Origin: Gimesia maris
Lineage (GTDB): Bacteria; Planctomycetota; Planctomycetia; Planctomycetales; Planctomycetaceae
NCBI RefSeq assembly: GCF_008298035.1
Contig: NZ_CP042910.1
Span: 3,921,001-3,985,000, forward strand
Direction: 5' to 3'
DNA: 64,000 nucleotides
The translations under genes were made by a program, and so were the position numbers. Under the pieces are notes generated by a model. That model saw nothing but the letters and a program-made list of their open reading frames with translations, was not told the DNA's origin and ran no database searches. The first letter of the stretch is position 1, and every line of letters starts with the position of its first letter. Positions 53,215-64,000 of this stretch are shown here, piece by piece.

Positions 53215-54324
53215 TTACTCGTCCAGTTGGACTGGCTCGAGATCTTTCGTGTTCCGTTCAATTGCCAGCACAATCGTCTGCTGACGACGCTTGTTGGACG
53301 ACGTGTTTACGGCTGGAATCACTTGTCTGCCATTAGGCAGGCTCAACCGCAGTGCGAAGCGTCCTTCTTTACTGACCGGGATCTTTTCGCCCAGCAAAGT
53401 GACTTCTGCGTGTGGATCCGAAGTACCATGGATCAGCAGTTCCGTTTCAACGTGGAACTCTTTTTTGGCTTTCTTACTCTTCGAACCGTTTGAATCGCCA
53501 TTCGAATCCAGTGTTAATGGCAGAGATAATCGGGAAATCGGAGTCCCGTTGTTCTCATTCCGTGAAGTATAACGACGCGAACGTGTTGCAGAATAATTAC
53601 TGTCGAGAGCACGTTTGGTTTTACTTCCTTTCTCACAGACTTCGGGCATTGGTGGGGTCAGTTTATGCGAGTAAACCAGCCCGAAGAATTTATTCTGGGG
53701 AGTGACAAAACCCAGCTGCAGTTTGTATGAACGAGCCGGCTGATCGATCTGAACATACCACAAACCGGAATCGATCTTGATCTCAACATCTTTAACATAA
53801 GCTTTACTGGTGCGGCTGTTTTCATTCGTTGTGATATCGTACACACGGATCACAGGAACCGCCTGGTACCAGTAGGCACCCAATGCTGCTTTTGCCCGGT
53901 CTAGACTTCCCTGGGTAATCGTCCAGTTGGCCAGTAACCAGTGGGAATCTTTGACTTGTGCATTGAGCTTCGTTTCAACTGATTCAGAAGTCGGATGCAT
54001 TTTGTCGCTGAGAGATGTATGACCGTTCGACTTGAGCAGTTTTTGAATGCGAGCCTGATGCTCCGAGGGAGTCTGGCTGGATGCACTTTGAGAAGGGAAA
54101 GCAGGAACAGAAGCAGGTCTGGTAGCCTCTGCAGGCGGGGATTTTGGTGTTGTGGTAGTTGCTTTGGGTTTGGATTTTGATTTTGCCAGCTTTATTTTGG
54201 CAATGGCCTTAACCAACTCCTGCTTTCGCATGCCATGCCAACCGGCGATACCATGAGATTTTGCAGTGGCAGCTAAATCACGACGAGTTTGACTCTCGAG
54301 GGACTTTAGAATCGTTGGGGACAT
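53215..54324 (-). CDS. DUF4912 protein with N-terminal SAP/Rho-N-like domain
   Basis: A 369-residue cytoplasmic protein. Residues 1-45 (LKSLESQTRRDLAATAKSHGIAGWHGMRKQELVKAI) resemble a SAP or Rho N-terminal helix-extended-loop-helix, a nucleic-acid-binding unit. A Lys/Ser/Thr/Pro-rich linker follows. Residues about 135-235 match DUF4912, with DSHWLLANWTITQGSL, RVYDIT and SGLWYVQIDQPARSYKLQLGF. A second, similar beta-rich region ends the protein (HGTSDPHAEVTLLGEKIPVSKEGRFALRLSLPNGRQVIP). Start at ATG 54324; TTG 54351 is upstream. Function is unknown; the domain pair suggests a protein that contacts DNA or RNA. Confidence 0.82.
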   Translation of the reverse strand: MSPTILKSLESQTRRDLAATAKSHGIAGWHGMRKQELVKAIAKIKLAKSKSKPKATTTTPKSPPAEATRPASVPAFPSQSASSQTPSEHQARIQKLLKSNGHTSLSDKMHPTSESVETKLNAQVKDSHWLLANWTITQGSLDRAKAALGAYWYQAVPVIRVYDITTNENSRTSKAYVKDVEIKIDSGLWYVQIDQPARSYKLQLGFVTPQNKFFGLVYSHKLTPPMPEVCEKGSKTKRALDSNYSATRSRRYTSRNENNGTPISRLSLPLTLDSNGDSNGSKSKKAKKEFHVETELLIHGTSDPHAEVTLLGEKIPVSKEGRFALRLSLPNGRQVIPAVNTSSNKRRQQTIVLAIERNTKDLEPVQLDE

Positions 54325-55248
54325 TAGGAATGACTCCCAAATATCAATCAAAACACTGGTCGGTGTCTTAATTTTGCTTCAGTCATCCATGACACTCGGG
54401 TTCAAGTTTTAGCACATCTGCCCCGTTCCAGCACATTCAGCCAGTCGTCTGAGATGAAAAGTCCTTTATTTCCGACGACCGGAATGCGATGAACAATATG
54501 TAAACGTCAAATCTAAATTTCGACCAGGACGCTACTCTCCTCAGAACAGAAAGCCACTAGGTAGTTATTCTCATTTTCAGGAACTATAAGCAGTTAAGTA
54601 ATAGCTGTTAAAGTAATCCTGGTGCCACAACAATGGACGTCTAAACAGGTTGCAAACTCGGTTTAATGCTCTGAAAACCAATTTTACAGGTGAATGTCTG
54701 CCACAGATCCAATGCCACCTACGACAGGCTGACGTATGAATCATTATTGAAACATGAGCCTAGTTTTACCACGAGAGACTATAAAAAGCAACTATCGGAG
54801 CATTCTGATTTGTGAAGATTCATTCAGCATGGCGCTGTATCACACTGCTATCATTGTATTTATAATTTTAGCCTCATCAAAAATTCATCGACCTCACTTC
54901 CAGGGAATCTGCAGCGGCTCGCACTGTCCTTCTGACACCAACACTTAGATAACCCCACAGAAAGGCGGGCAGAATATAGGAATCGAATTGAACAGTAGGG
55001 CAGAAACCTCAAACGGAATCACTTACTTTGACCTTTAAGTCTGATTTTGATTCCTATGACTAATAGGTCCTGATCGGCGTCGATGTCAATAATGAGAAAA
55101 ATGGTTTTCAAGTAATTCCAATGGTGAGTTCTTTGACTATCCGGGACATTGCCTTTAGAGTCTGTTTCTAATCTGTTTGTTTAACATGAACTGACAGATG
55201 CTCTGTAACGTATTTCGCGTTAATGCTTCATTTCTGAAAGCAGCTACC
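54325..55248. other. Long gene-free stretch upstream of the ATP synthase operon
   Basis: About 920 bp without a supportable gene, between the DUF4912 gene and the ATP synthase operon. Two imperfect long-range inverted repeats are visible: ataggaatc (54976-54984) with gattcctat (55049-55057), and a 9-bp pair around the gtcgtc/gacgac sequences near 54440-54480. A short open frame at 54754-54948 has no recognisable product. It presumably carries the regulatory region of the operon and perhaps an untranslated RNA. Confidence 0.45.
55133..55161 (+). promoter_or_regulatory. Candidate sigma-70-like promoter of the ATP synthase operon
   Basis: TTGACT (55133-55138) and TAGAGT (55156-55161) separated by 17 nt, about 90 nt before the first gene of the operon. 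This is a pattern match by eye only. Confidence 0.3.
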
Positions 55249-55533
55249 ATGCCGCGACCAGATCGGCAGACTCGCTCGTCATTAGCGGAAGCCCATCAGT
55301 GGGTCAGTAAATTGACATCAGTGAGTCTCGAAATGGCACTGCCTGCTTTTCTGGGACATTGGCTCGATGGAAAATGGGATACTACCCCATGGCTGACAGC
55401 AGTGGGTGCCCTGCTCGGTTTTGTTACCGGCATGACACATTTACTGCATATGGCTAAAGAAGCGGAGCGTAAAGAACGAAAGAGTAAAGATCGATCAAAG
55501 GATGAAGCCGATGAAACGATCACAAACAACTGA
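55249..55533 (+). CDS. atpZ: AtpZ/AtpI family small membrane protein of the ATP synthase operon
   Basis: A 94-residue protein with two membrane helices. The first region is VSLEMALPAFLGHWLDGKWDTTPWLTAVGALLGFVTGMTHLL, with the G-H-x-x-D-x-x-x-x-T-x-P-x-x-T-x-x-G-x-x-x-G pattern of AtpZ-type proteins. A highly charged tail follows (KEAERKERKSKDRSKDEAD). Such proteins sit at the start of F-type operons and are linked to ring assembly or ion supply. I prefer ATG 55249; an upstream ATG at 55198 would add 17 residues. The symbol is by position and motif. Confidence 0.75.
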   Translation: MPRPDRQTRSSLAEAHQWVSKLTSVSLEMALPAFLGHWLDGKWDTTPWLTAVGALLGFVTGMTHLLHMAKEAERKERKSKDRSKDEADETITNN

Positions 55534-55619
55534 TATCAATGACTGTGAACGACCAGATCCAATCAGCCCCACGGTTCTCATTGATCTACACTAAAACACA
55601 ACGATATTAATTTCGTCAA

Positions 55620-56015
55620 ATGCAATCAACGCCAGATACGCCAACCAGAAACCCGCTCAAACAGTGCAGCATTCTTGCTGTCAGTCTGCTGGGTCTCTAT
55701 GCTCTTCTGAGTGTGCCCGCTTATACGATTGTGGGGGCACGTGCTGTTGAAGGCCTGACATACGCTGTTGTTTTGTGTCTGGTGCCCGGAATACTGGTGT
55801 TTCTCATATCGGGTTTTCTTTATCGCGATGCGGCACCGGTTGCTGTAATGGGTGTTTCTACGCTGCTCCGATTAATGATTGTCGGTATCGGTACGTTAAT
55901 CATTATCAAGTTGCGAACTGATTTTGGTTCCGCCGAGTTTTTGAATTTTCTGATTTGGTTACTGATTTGTTACTTTGCTTCTCTATTGGTTGAAACCTTG
56001 TTGATCATTCGGTAA
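55620..56015 (+). CDS. AtpI-like four-helix membrane protein
   Basis: A 131-residue protein with four predicted helices (about residues 18-37, 46-68, 73-96 and 105-129). This is the size and topology of the AtpI/subunit I group that precedes subunit a in F-type operons. Sequence similarity is weak, so it is named by position. A role in c-ring assembly or ion uptake is inference. It lies 86 bp after the AtpZ-like gene and 65 bp before subunit a. Confidence 0.6.
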   Translation: MQSTPDTPTRNPLKQCSILAVSLLGLYALLSVPAYTIVGARAVEGLTYAVVLCLVPGILVFLISGFLYRDAAPVAVMGVSTLLRLMIVGIGTLIIIKLRTDFGSAEFLNFLIWLLICYFASLLVETLLIIR

Positions 56016-56080
56016 CCTGCCGAAGCTGTTTTCAGTTAACAATGTTTTAAACAGAAATAATTTTGAATCGAGCTTAAACA

Positions 56081-56941
56081 ATGGCCGCCGGTCACGATGA
56101 TAAATTCCATCACGTTCGCGACATTTCGCACTTCGAACTCCCCTGGGAAATGCATATTGATTTGCCCCAGATTTTCGGTTTGCAGCTCACAAAGTTCATG
56201 CTCCTGCAATTAGTTGCTGTTACGTTCCTGTTTTTTGTGTTTCGAGGCCTGGCAAAACGGGCTGCAGGGGGACAGGTGGTAACCGGACGCTGGTGGAACT
56301 TCTGGGAATCGATTGTCATCTATATGCGTGACGAAGTCGTACGTCCCACCATTGGTGAAGGACACCATGATGATGACCACGGACATGGACATCACCACGG
56401 CCCGAAAGTAGGACATCCTGCTGATAAATATCTGCCTTTTGTGCTTTCCTGCTTCTTTTATGTACTCATCTGCAATCTCTTGGGGGTCTTTCCCTGGATG
56501 GGGTCTGCGACCGGTGAGTTGAATGTGACAATAGCATTAGCATTTACTACATTCTGTGCTGTTGTTATCTACGGTTCGCGGGAACAGGGACCCATTCAGT
56601 TCTGGTTGTCACTGGCTCCTTCAATGGAATTACCCATTGGTTTAAAAGTGATTTTACTGCCGATGATCTGGGTGATTGAGCTGGCTGGTTTCTTGATCAA
56701 ACATGCGGTGTTGGCAATTCGATTGTTTGCCAACATCATGGCCGGACATACTGTGATTGCTGTGTTTCTGGGTTTTATTGCCATGACCGCTGATACCGGT
56801 ATGTGGGCAATTGTGATGCCATCCAGCATCATCGCCCAGATTTTAGTTGGCCTGCTGGAACTGTTCGTTGCGTTCCTGCAAGCATATGTTTTTGCGTTTC
56901 TTGCAACTCTGTTTATTAGTGCTGCTGTCAATCCTCACTAG
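56081..56941 (+). CDS. atpB: F-type ATP synthase subunit a
   Basis: Membrane subunit that forms the two half channels for ions against the c-ring. The 286-residue protein has the essential Arg at 214 in LAIRLFANIMAGHT, and the last helices with LLELFVAFLQAYVFAFLATLFI. An unusual His/Asp-rich stretch at residues 95-112 (HHDDDHGHGHHHGPKVGH) lies in a loop between the first and second helix clusters and may bind metal. No signal peptide. Order a-c-b follows the usual operon plan. Confidence 0.96.
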   Translation: MAAGHDDKFHHVRDISHFELPWEMHIDLPQIFGLQLTKFMLLQLVAVTFLFFVFRGLAKRAAGGQVVTGRWWNFWESIVIYMRDEVVRPTIGEGHHDDDHGHGHHHGPKVGHPADKYLPFVLSCFFYVLICNLLGVFPWMGSATGELNVTIALAFTTFCAVVIYGSREQGPIQFWLSLAPSMELPIGLKVILLPMIWVIELAGFLIKHAVLAIRLFANIMAGHTVIAVFLGFIAMTADTGMWAIVMPSSIIAQILVGLLELFVAFLQAYVFAFLATLFISAAVNPH

Positions 56942-57023
56942 AGAATCGTCAGCCTGCCCGCAGACTTGCTTAGTATATTTCGTTTGAGTGTTCCTCGTTG
57001 AGAAAGGTCAGGGGATAAAAACA

Positions 57024-57308
57024 ATGATCCAGGCTTTACGGATTATGTACATGACATGCGTTGTTGTATTGGCCACAGCTGTTCCTGCAATGGCGCAAGA
57101 AGCTGGTGGCGGAATTTCACTGGGTGCTCTCGGTGCAGGCATTACCATTATCGGTGCCGGTTTCGGTATTGGTAAAATTGGTGCTTCTGCTGTAGAAGCC
57201 ATCGCTCGCCAGCCCGAAGCTGGTGGTAAAATTCAAACTGCAATGATTATTGCTGCAGCGTTGATCGAAGGTGCTACATTCTTCGCACTTATCATCTGCA
57301 TGTCTTAA
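57024..57308 (+). CDS. atpE: F-type ATP synthase subunit c
   Basis: Ring-forming proteolipid, 94 residues. A signal-like N-terminus (LRIMYMTCVVVLATAVPAMAQ, residues 5-25) precedes two helices with GAGITIIGAGFGIGKIG and the polar loop ARQPE at 61-65. The ion-binding carboxylate is Glu82 in ALIEGATFF. Residues aligned with the Na+ ligands of Ilyobacter-type subunit c (Gln in helix 1; Ser/Thr after the Glu) are absent, so proton use is likely. Start at ATG 57024 with AGGGG upstream; a start at 56988 is unlikely. Confidence 0.96.
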   Translation: MIQALRIMYMTCVVVLATAVPAMAQEAGGGISLGALGAGITIIGAGFGIGKIGASAVEAIARQPEAGGKIQTAMIIAAALIEGATFFALIICMS

Positions 57309-57412
57309 TTGTACTTTAAACAGTATTACGAACTTACAGGACTAGCCGCGTTCTTTGTGAACGCGCGAGTTCCCAACTGTTACTTTCGACTTCAATGTGA
57401 GAAATTCTGATC

Positions 57413-58039
57413 ATGTTAAAAAGTCTTTTTACAAGCCGGTGTCTCATCATGCTGATGATAGTCAGTGGCGTGATCCTGGGCAGTGGATTGCTTGGCTTAG
57501 ATGCATCATTGTATGCGGCTGAAGGAGCTGAGCATCCATCAGGACCACCTCTGCACTGGAAAACAGACTTGGCACTGTGGTCACTCATCGTGTTTGTCGT
57601 CTTTATCTTTGTCCTCAGGGCATTTGCCTGGGGACCATTGATTCAGGCATTGGACGAACGGGAATTGCGAGTGATTACTGCCATCAATACGGCAGAATCC
57701 AAGCAGAAAGAGTCTGAAGAATTAGTTAAGGAGCACGCACGTAAGATCGAGGCGGCTCAGGATGAGATCCAGGCAATGATGGTCGAAGCTCGTTCAGATG
57801 CAGATCGCATTAAGCAGGACGTACTCGCACAGGCTCGTCAGGAAGCGGAGTCCATTAAAACTCACGCTGTTGACGAAATTGAACGAGCTCGTGAACTGGC
57901 TTTGAAAGATCTGTTCGACCAGATCAATGGACGTGTGATTGATGCTACGGAGCAGGTCCTCGGACGTGCTTTGAATGAATCAGATCGTGATCGGCTGATT
58001 AACGAGGCGTTGTCTCAGATATCCGGCAGTTCTAACTGA
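57413..58039 (+). CDS. atpF: F-type ATP synthase subunit b
   Basis: Peripheral stalk subunit of 208 residues. It has a hydrophobic signal-like N-terminus (MLKSLFTSRCLIMLMIVSGVILGS, then GLDASLYAAEG), a second true membrane helix (ALWSLIVFVVFIFVLRAFAW, about 53-73), and a long charged helix from about 80 that dimerises and reaches F1 (RKIEAAQDEIQAMMVEARSDADRIKQDV). The extra N-terminal segment may be cleaved, as is typical for planctomycete and some other b subunits. Co-transcribed with c and delta. Confidence 0.95.
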   Translation: MLKSLFTSRCLIMLMIVSGVILGSGLLGLDASLYAAEGAEHPSGPPLHWKTDLALWSLIVFVVFIFVLRAFAWGPLIQALDERELRVITAINTAESKQKESEELVKEHARKIEAAQDEIQAMMVEARSDADRIKQDVLAQARQEAESIKTHAVDEIERARELALKDLFDQINGRVIDATEQVLGRALNESDRDRLINEALSQISGSSN

Positions 58040-58109
58040 TTTGCAGTAGAAGCGACTTATTCAAACTTAATTGTTTTGTTTGAATTATTTTATCCTTTAG
58101 TTGTGAGTT

Positions 58110-60231
<2,122 letters not shown>

Positions 60232-60285
60232 TCAACTTTTGAATTCTTTGTTTGAACAGATAATCTAAAACGGGTTCAGAATCAA

Positions 60286-61161
60286 ATGGCCAAAGCACGT
60301 GCCATCGTTAAACGATTAAAAGCGGTAAAAAACATCCGTAAGATCACACGGACCATGGAATTGATCGCCACCGCGCGATTCAAGAAAGCCATGGACCGTG
60401 CATCGGAGGCTGCTGCTTACACCAAAAAGATCTCTGAACTTGTTTCAGATCTGTCTCAGGCAAATCTGGAATTTCATCATCCACTTCTGGAGAAACATGA
60501 GACAGAAAAAAACTCTGTACTGCTTGTTTTAACTTCCAATCGTGGTTTGTGTGGCGGTTACAATTCAGGTGTTTTGAAGGCGGCATTAAAACGCCATAAA
60601 GAACTGACAGCCAGTGGTCAGAATGTGAGACTGGAAATTTCCGGTAAGCGTGGGATCAGTTTTCTGAAGTTTCAGGGAATTGAACCTTCCCATTCCTATA
60701 CTCACTTTGAAGATCGTCCGACATTCGAAGAAGTTGACGAACTTGCCGGTCGATATATTACTGAATACATCGAAGGCAAGATTGACCGACTCGATGTCGC
60801 TTATACGGAATTTATTTCGTCTTCTCGACAGCAGCCTGCCGTACACTCCCTGCTGCCAATTGGAGCACTGGATACTGCGGAAGAGTCAACTGCCACTCAA
60901 AAATATGACTACGAATTTCTGCCCTCTGCCCAGGAAATCCTGGAAGAGATTGTCCCGACAGCATTTAAAGCACGTTTGTTTAAATGTTTCCTGGATGCAG
61001 CAGTCAGCGAACAGATTGCCCGTATGGTGGCGATGAAAGGAGCAACAGAGAACGCCAACGAAATGGTCGGCTCACTCTCTGCTCAATACAACCGGGCACG
61101 ACAGTCACAGATCACCTCGGAAATCCTCGAAATTATTGGTGGTGCCGCTGCCCTGGAGTAA
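60286..61161 (+). CDS. atpG: F-type ATP synthase subunit gamma
   Basis: Central rotating shaft subunit, 291 residues. The N-terminal helix RAIVKRLKAVKNIRKITRTMELIATARFKKA, the LVLTSNRGLCGGYNSGV segment, and the C-terminal helix ARMVAMKGATENANEMVGSLSAQYNRARQSQITSEILEIIGGAAAL are all characteristic. Length is normal. Confidence 0.98.
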   Translation: MAKARAIVKRLKAVKNIRKITRTMELIATARFKKAMDRASEAAAYTKKISELVSDLSQANLEFHHPLLEKHETEKNSVLLVLTSNRGLCGGYNSGVLKAALKRHKELTASGQNVRLEISGKRGISFLKFQGIEPSHSYTHFEDRPTFEEVDELAGRYITEYIEGKIDRLDVAYTEFISSSRQQPAVHSLLPIGALDTAEESTATQKYDYEFLPSAQEILEEIVPTAFKARLFKCFLDAAVSEQIARMVAMKGATENANEMVGSLSAQYNRARQSQITSEILEIIGGAAALE

Positions 61162-61208
61162 TTTCCGTCACGCCTTACGTGGGCACTTTATGGTTTTTTA
61201 CAGATTGA

Positions 61209-62687
<1,479 letters not shown>

Positions 62688-62786
62688 TTTTCGGTCATAT
62701 CGTTATTCGAAATCTCTGTGACTGTGAATTCATTTCCTGTCACAGAGTTTATCTGCAATCCTGTTTTAGATGTGGTTAGAGCACCA

Positions 62787-63188
62787 ATGGCTCAAGATTT
62801 TCGCCTGTTGTTAGTCACTCCGGAAACGACTCTGCTGGATCAGCCAGTGCAGAGTTTGCGCTGTACCCTGTTCGACGGACAAATCGGAATTCTGCCCGGG
62901 CGCATGCCGATGGTCGGCCGCCTGGGATATGGTGAACTTTCCTTTGAGTCAATTGATGGCACCGAAAGCAGGTACTTTGTCGATGGTGGCTTTCTGCAAG
63001 TACAAGGCACTGTCATATCGATACTGACAGAATCGGCCGTCCCGCTCAGTAAGCTGGATGCTGCCGAGGCTGAAAAAATGCTTGACGAAGCTTTGAACCG
63101 AACTGCCGTGGGTGATGAGCAATGTAATGCTCGTGATAAAGATCAAACCCGGGCCCGCGCCATGCTGGCTCTGGCACACCAGAAGTAA
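62787..63188 (+). CDS. atpC: F-type ATP synthase subunit epsilon
   Basis: Rotor base/regulatory subunit, 133 residues. The N-terminal beta-sandwich shows FRLLLVTPETTLLDQPVQSLRCTLFDGQIGILPGRMPMVGRLGYGEL and RYFVDGGFLQVQGTVISILTESAV. The C-terminal helices follow (LDAAEAEKMLDEALNRTA and QTRARAMLALAHQK). Start at ATG 62787; a GTG at 62718 would add 23 residues that do not fit the family. The last gene of the operon; a terminator follows. Confidence 0.93.
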   Translation: MAQDFRLLLVTPETTLLDQPVQSLRCTLFDGQIGILPGRMPMVGRLGYGELSFESIDGTESRYFVDGGFLQVQGTVISILTESAVPLSKLDAAEAEKMLDEALNRTAVGDEQCNARDKDQTRARAMLALAHQK

Positions 63189-63238
63189 TCAATTTGAGAT
63201 TTTAAAAACTCACCTTGATCTGCAACGTTGAATTTCAT

Positions 63239-63278
63239 AAAGAAGCTGAAACTGCCTCGCGCGTTTCAGCTTCTTTTT
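63239..63278 (+). terminator. Rho-independent terminator of the ATP synthase operon
   Basis: Fourteen-bp inverted repeat aaagaagctgaaac (63239-63252) with gtttcagcttcttt (63263-63276), a 10-nt loop, and five T from 63274. It is 50 nt past the epsilon stop and ends 17 nt before the next start codon. Confidence 0.88.
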
Positions 63279-63295
63279 GTATCGGGAGTCACGGG

Positions 63296-63496
63296 ATGAC
63301 GGATCAGAGCCCCACGCCTCACCAGCCTCGCCCCACCGTCGGGGTGCATTTCAAATGCTGTAATGTCTATGTCAATATTTACCAGAATCATGCGGGAACA
63401 GCCTACGCAGGCCATTGCCCCCGTTGTACAGCACGGATTGAAATTCCCATCGTTAAGCAGGGTGGCTCTGCAAGCCGCTTCTTTACAGGCTCCTAG
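63296..63496 (+). CDS. Small Cys-containing protein, zinc-ribbon-like, hypothetical
   Basis: A 66-residue protein with no signal peptide. It has a FKCCNVYVNIY segment and CPRC near residue 42, giving a CC...CxxC arrangement that could bind a metal as a small zinc ribbon. Start at ATG 63296 behind CGGGAGTCACGGG. It follows the ATP synthase terminator, so it may be weakly read through or have its own promoter. I recall similar small proteins in planctomycetes but cannot name a family. Confidence 0.6.
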   Translation: MTDQSPTPHQPRPTVGVHFKCCNVYVNIYQNHAGTAYAGHCPRCTARIEIPIVKQGGSASRFFTGS

Positions 63497-63767
63497 ATCG
63501 CATTACATTTAACGATAGCGTCTCTCGATCGATGATACTCGGTCCAAAAGGACCTGGAAACGCTCCCTTAATATGCGACGCACCGTAAACCTCTACCTGT
63601 CATGTCTTTATCACCCATATTATTTTGAATATCACAGCAGGAATCGCGTCTTTCTCCGCAGAATCATCTTGAGGTAAATTCACGATTACTCTAGGATTCG
63701 CCGTGTGTACAAATACATTCGGCGTGAAATGGAAATCTGATCTGAATCTACGGAACAAGCATTTTAA
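63497..63767. other. Intergenic stretch before the last, truncated gene
   Basis: A 271-bp region without a gene. No clear terminator or promoter could be assigned. Confidence 0.35.
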
Positions 63768-64000
63768 ATGGACTATCATTTAAAACCATTAGGAAAAACC
63801 TGCTCTTCAACGGGCAAAGATTTTGTGCCTGGTGAACTGGTACATTCTGTGATAGTTGAAAAAAATGGACAACTGATCAGAATGGATTTTTCGGAAGAAG
63901 CCTGGTCCGGTCCGCCTGAAGGGGCTGTAGGTGAATGGAAACTGCAGGTACCGGAGGCAGTGGCGACCGGCCCGAAAAAAATTGACCCGGATGCCTTGAT
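63768..64000 (+). CDS. Hypothetical protein, 5' part only (cut by the window edge)
   Basis: Seventy-seven codons from ATG 63768 to the right edge, open throughout. The sequence begins MDYHLKPLGKTCSSTGKDF, then continues with GELVHSVIVEKNGQLIRMDFSEEAW and SGPPEGAVGEWKLQVP. The Cys and the P-G-E-L turn suggest a small metal-binding or beta-rich N-terminal part. I recognise a planctomycete-type hypothetical protein but no function. Confident only that the frame is coding. Confidence 0.6.
   Translation, partial: MDYHLKPLGKTCSSTGKDFVPGELVHSVIVEKNGQLIRMDFSEEAWSGPPEGAVGEWKLQVPEAVATGPKKIDPDAL

Noticed and set aside
54754..54948. Short open frame upstream of the ATP synthase operon (64 residues)
   Set aside because: No ribosome-binding site, no recognisable domain, unusual composition; more likely chance in a gene-free region.
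57024..57308. Sodium-dependent ATP synthase
   Set aside because: Subunit c lacks the helix-1 Gln and the Ser/Thr next to the carboxylate that form the Na+ site, so proton use is more likely.

Overview
The window looks like an ordinary chromosomal segment of a planctomycete, most likely the Planctomycetaceae (Gimesia-like). This rests on the DUF1549-type protein with a CxxCH motif, multi-EF-hand and PQQ-propeller secreted proteins, MoxR/DUF58/BatA plus large von Willebrand A (vWA) membrane proteins, and a DUF4912 protein, at moderate base composition. I saw no tRNA, rRNA, CRISPR array, insertion sequence, integrase or phage gene. Naming the genus is inference.

Layout. Positions 1-5537 (minus) hold part of an oligopeptide ABC importer: a permease cut by the window edge, a lipoprotein binding protein and a fused double ATPase, with a small CAP-domain gene inserted. 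Positions 5672-15022 are housekeeping and accessory genes: a secreted beta-propeller protein, ComEC, a TPR protein, a winged-helix protein, a UvrA-type ABC ATPase without the usual insertion domain, a CBM9-like protein and a small membrane protein. leuB follows at 15478-16557 and ends at a strong bidirectional terminator.

Positions 16640-43341 are the most striking part: 17 consecutive minus-strand genes with gaps of at most 39 nt and nine stop/start overlaps. In transcription order they are a DUF1549-type protein, an EF-hand protein, a coiled-coil membrane protein, a ferric-type ABC importer whose ATPase is fused to an NHL propeller, a two-vWA membrane protein, MoxR, DUF58, a BatA-like vWA protein, two tandem paralogous triads of [membrane auxiliary protein - ABC ATPase - ABC-2 permease], and a Tat-exported sugar-isomerase-like protein. 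The run may be one envelope-related transcription unit ending at the 16582-16619 terminator. Its function is unknown.

Positions 43670-54324 carry a small membrane protein, a 1446-residue PQQ-propeller protein with an embedded methyltransferase-like segment, recJ, ilvN (ilvH), ilvC, a radical SAM protein and a DUF4912 protein. A gene-free stretch of about 0.9 kb precedes a complete F-type ATP synthase operon (55249-63184: atpZ-like, atpI-like, then subunits a, c, b, delta, alpha, gamma, beta, epsilon) closed by a terminator. Two small planctomycete-type hypothetical genes end the window, the last cut by the edge.
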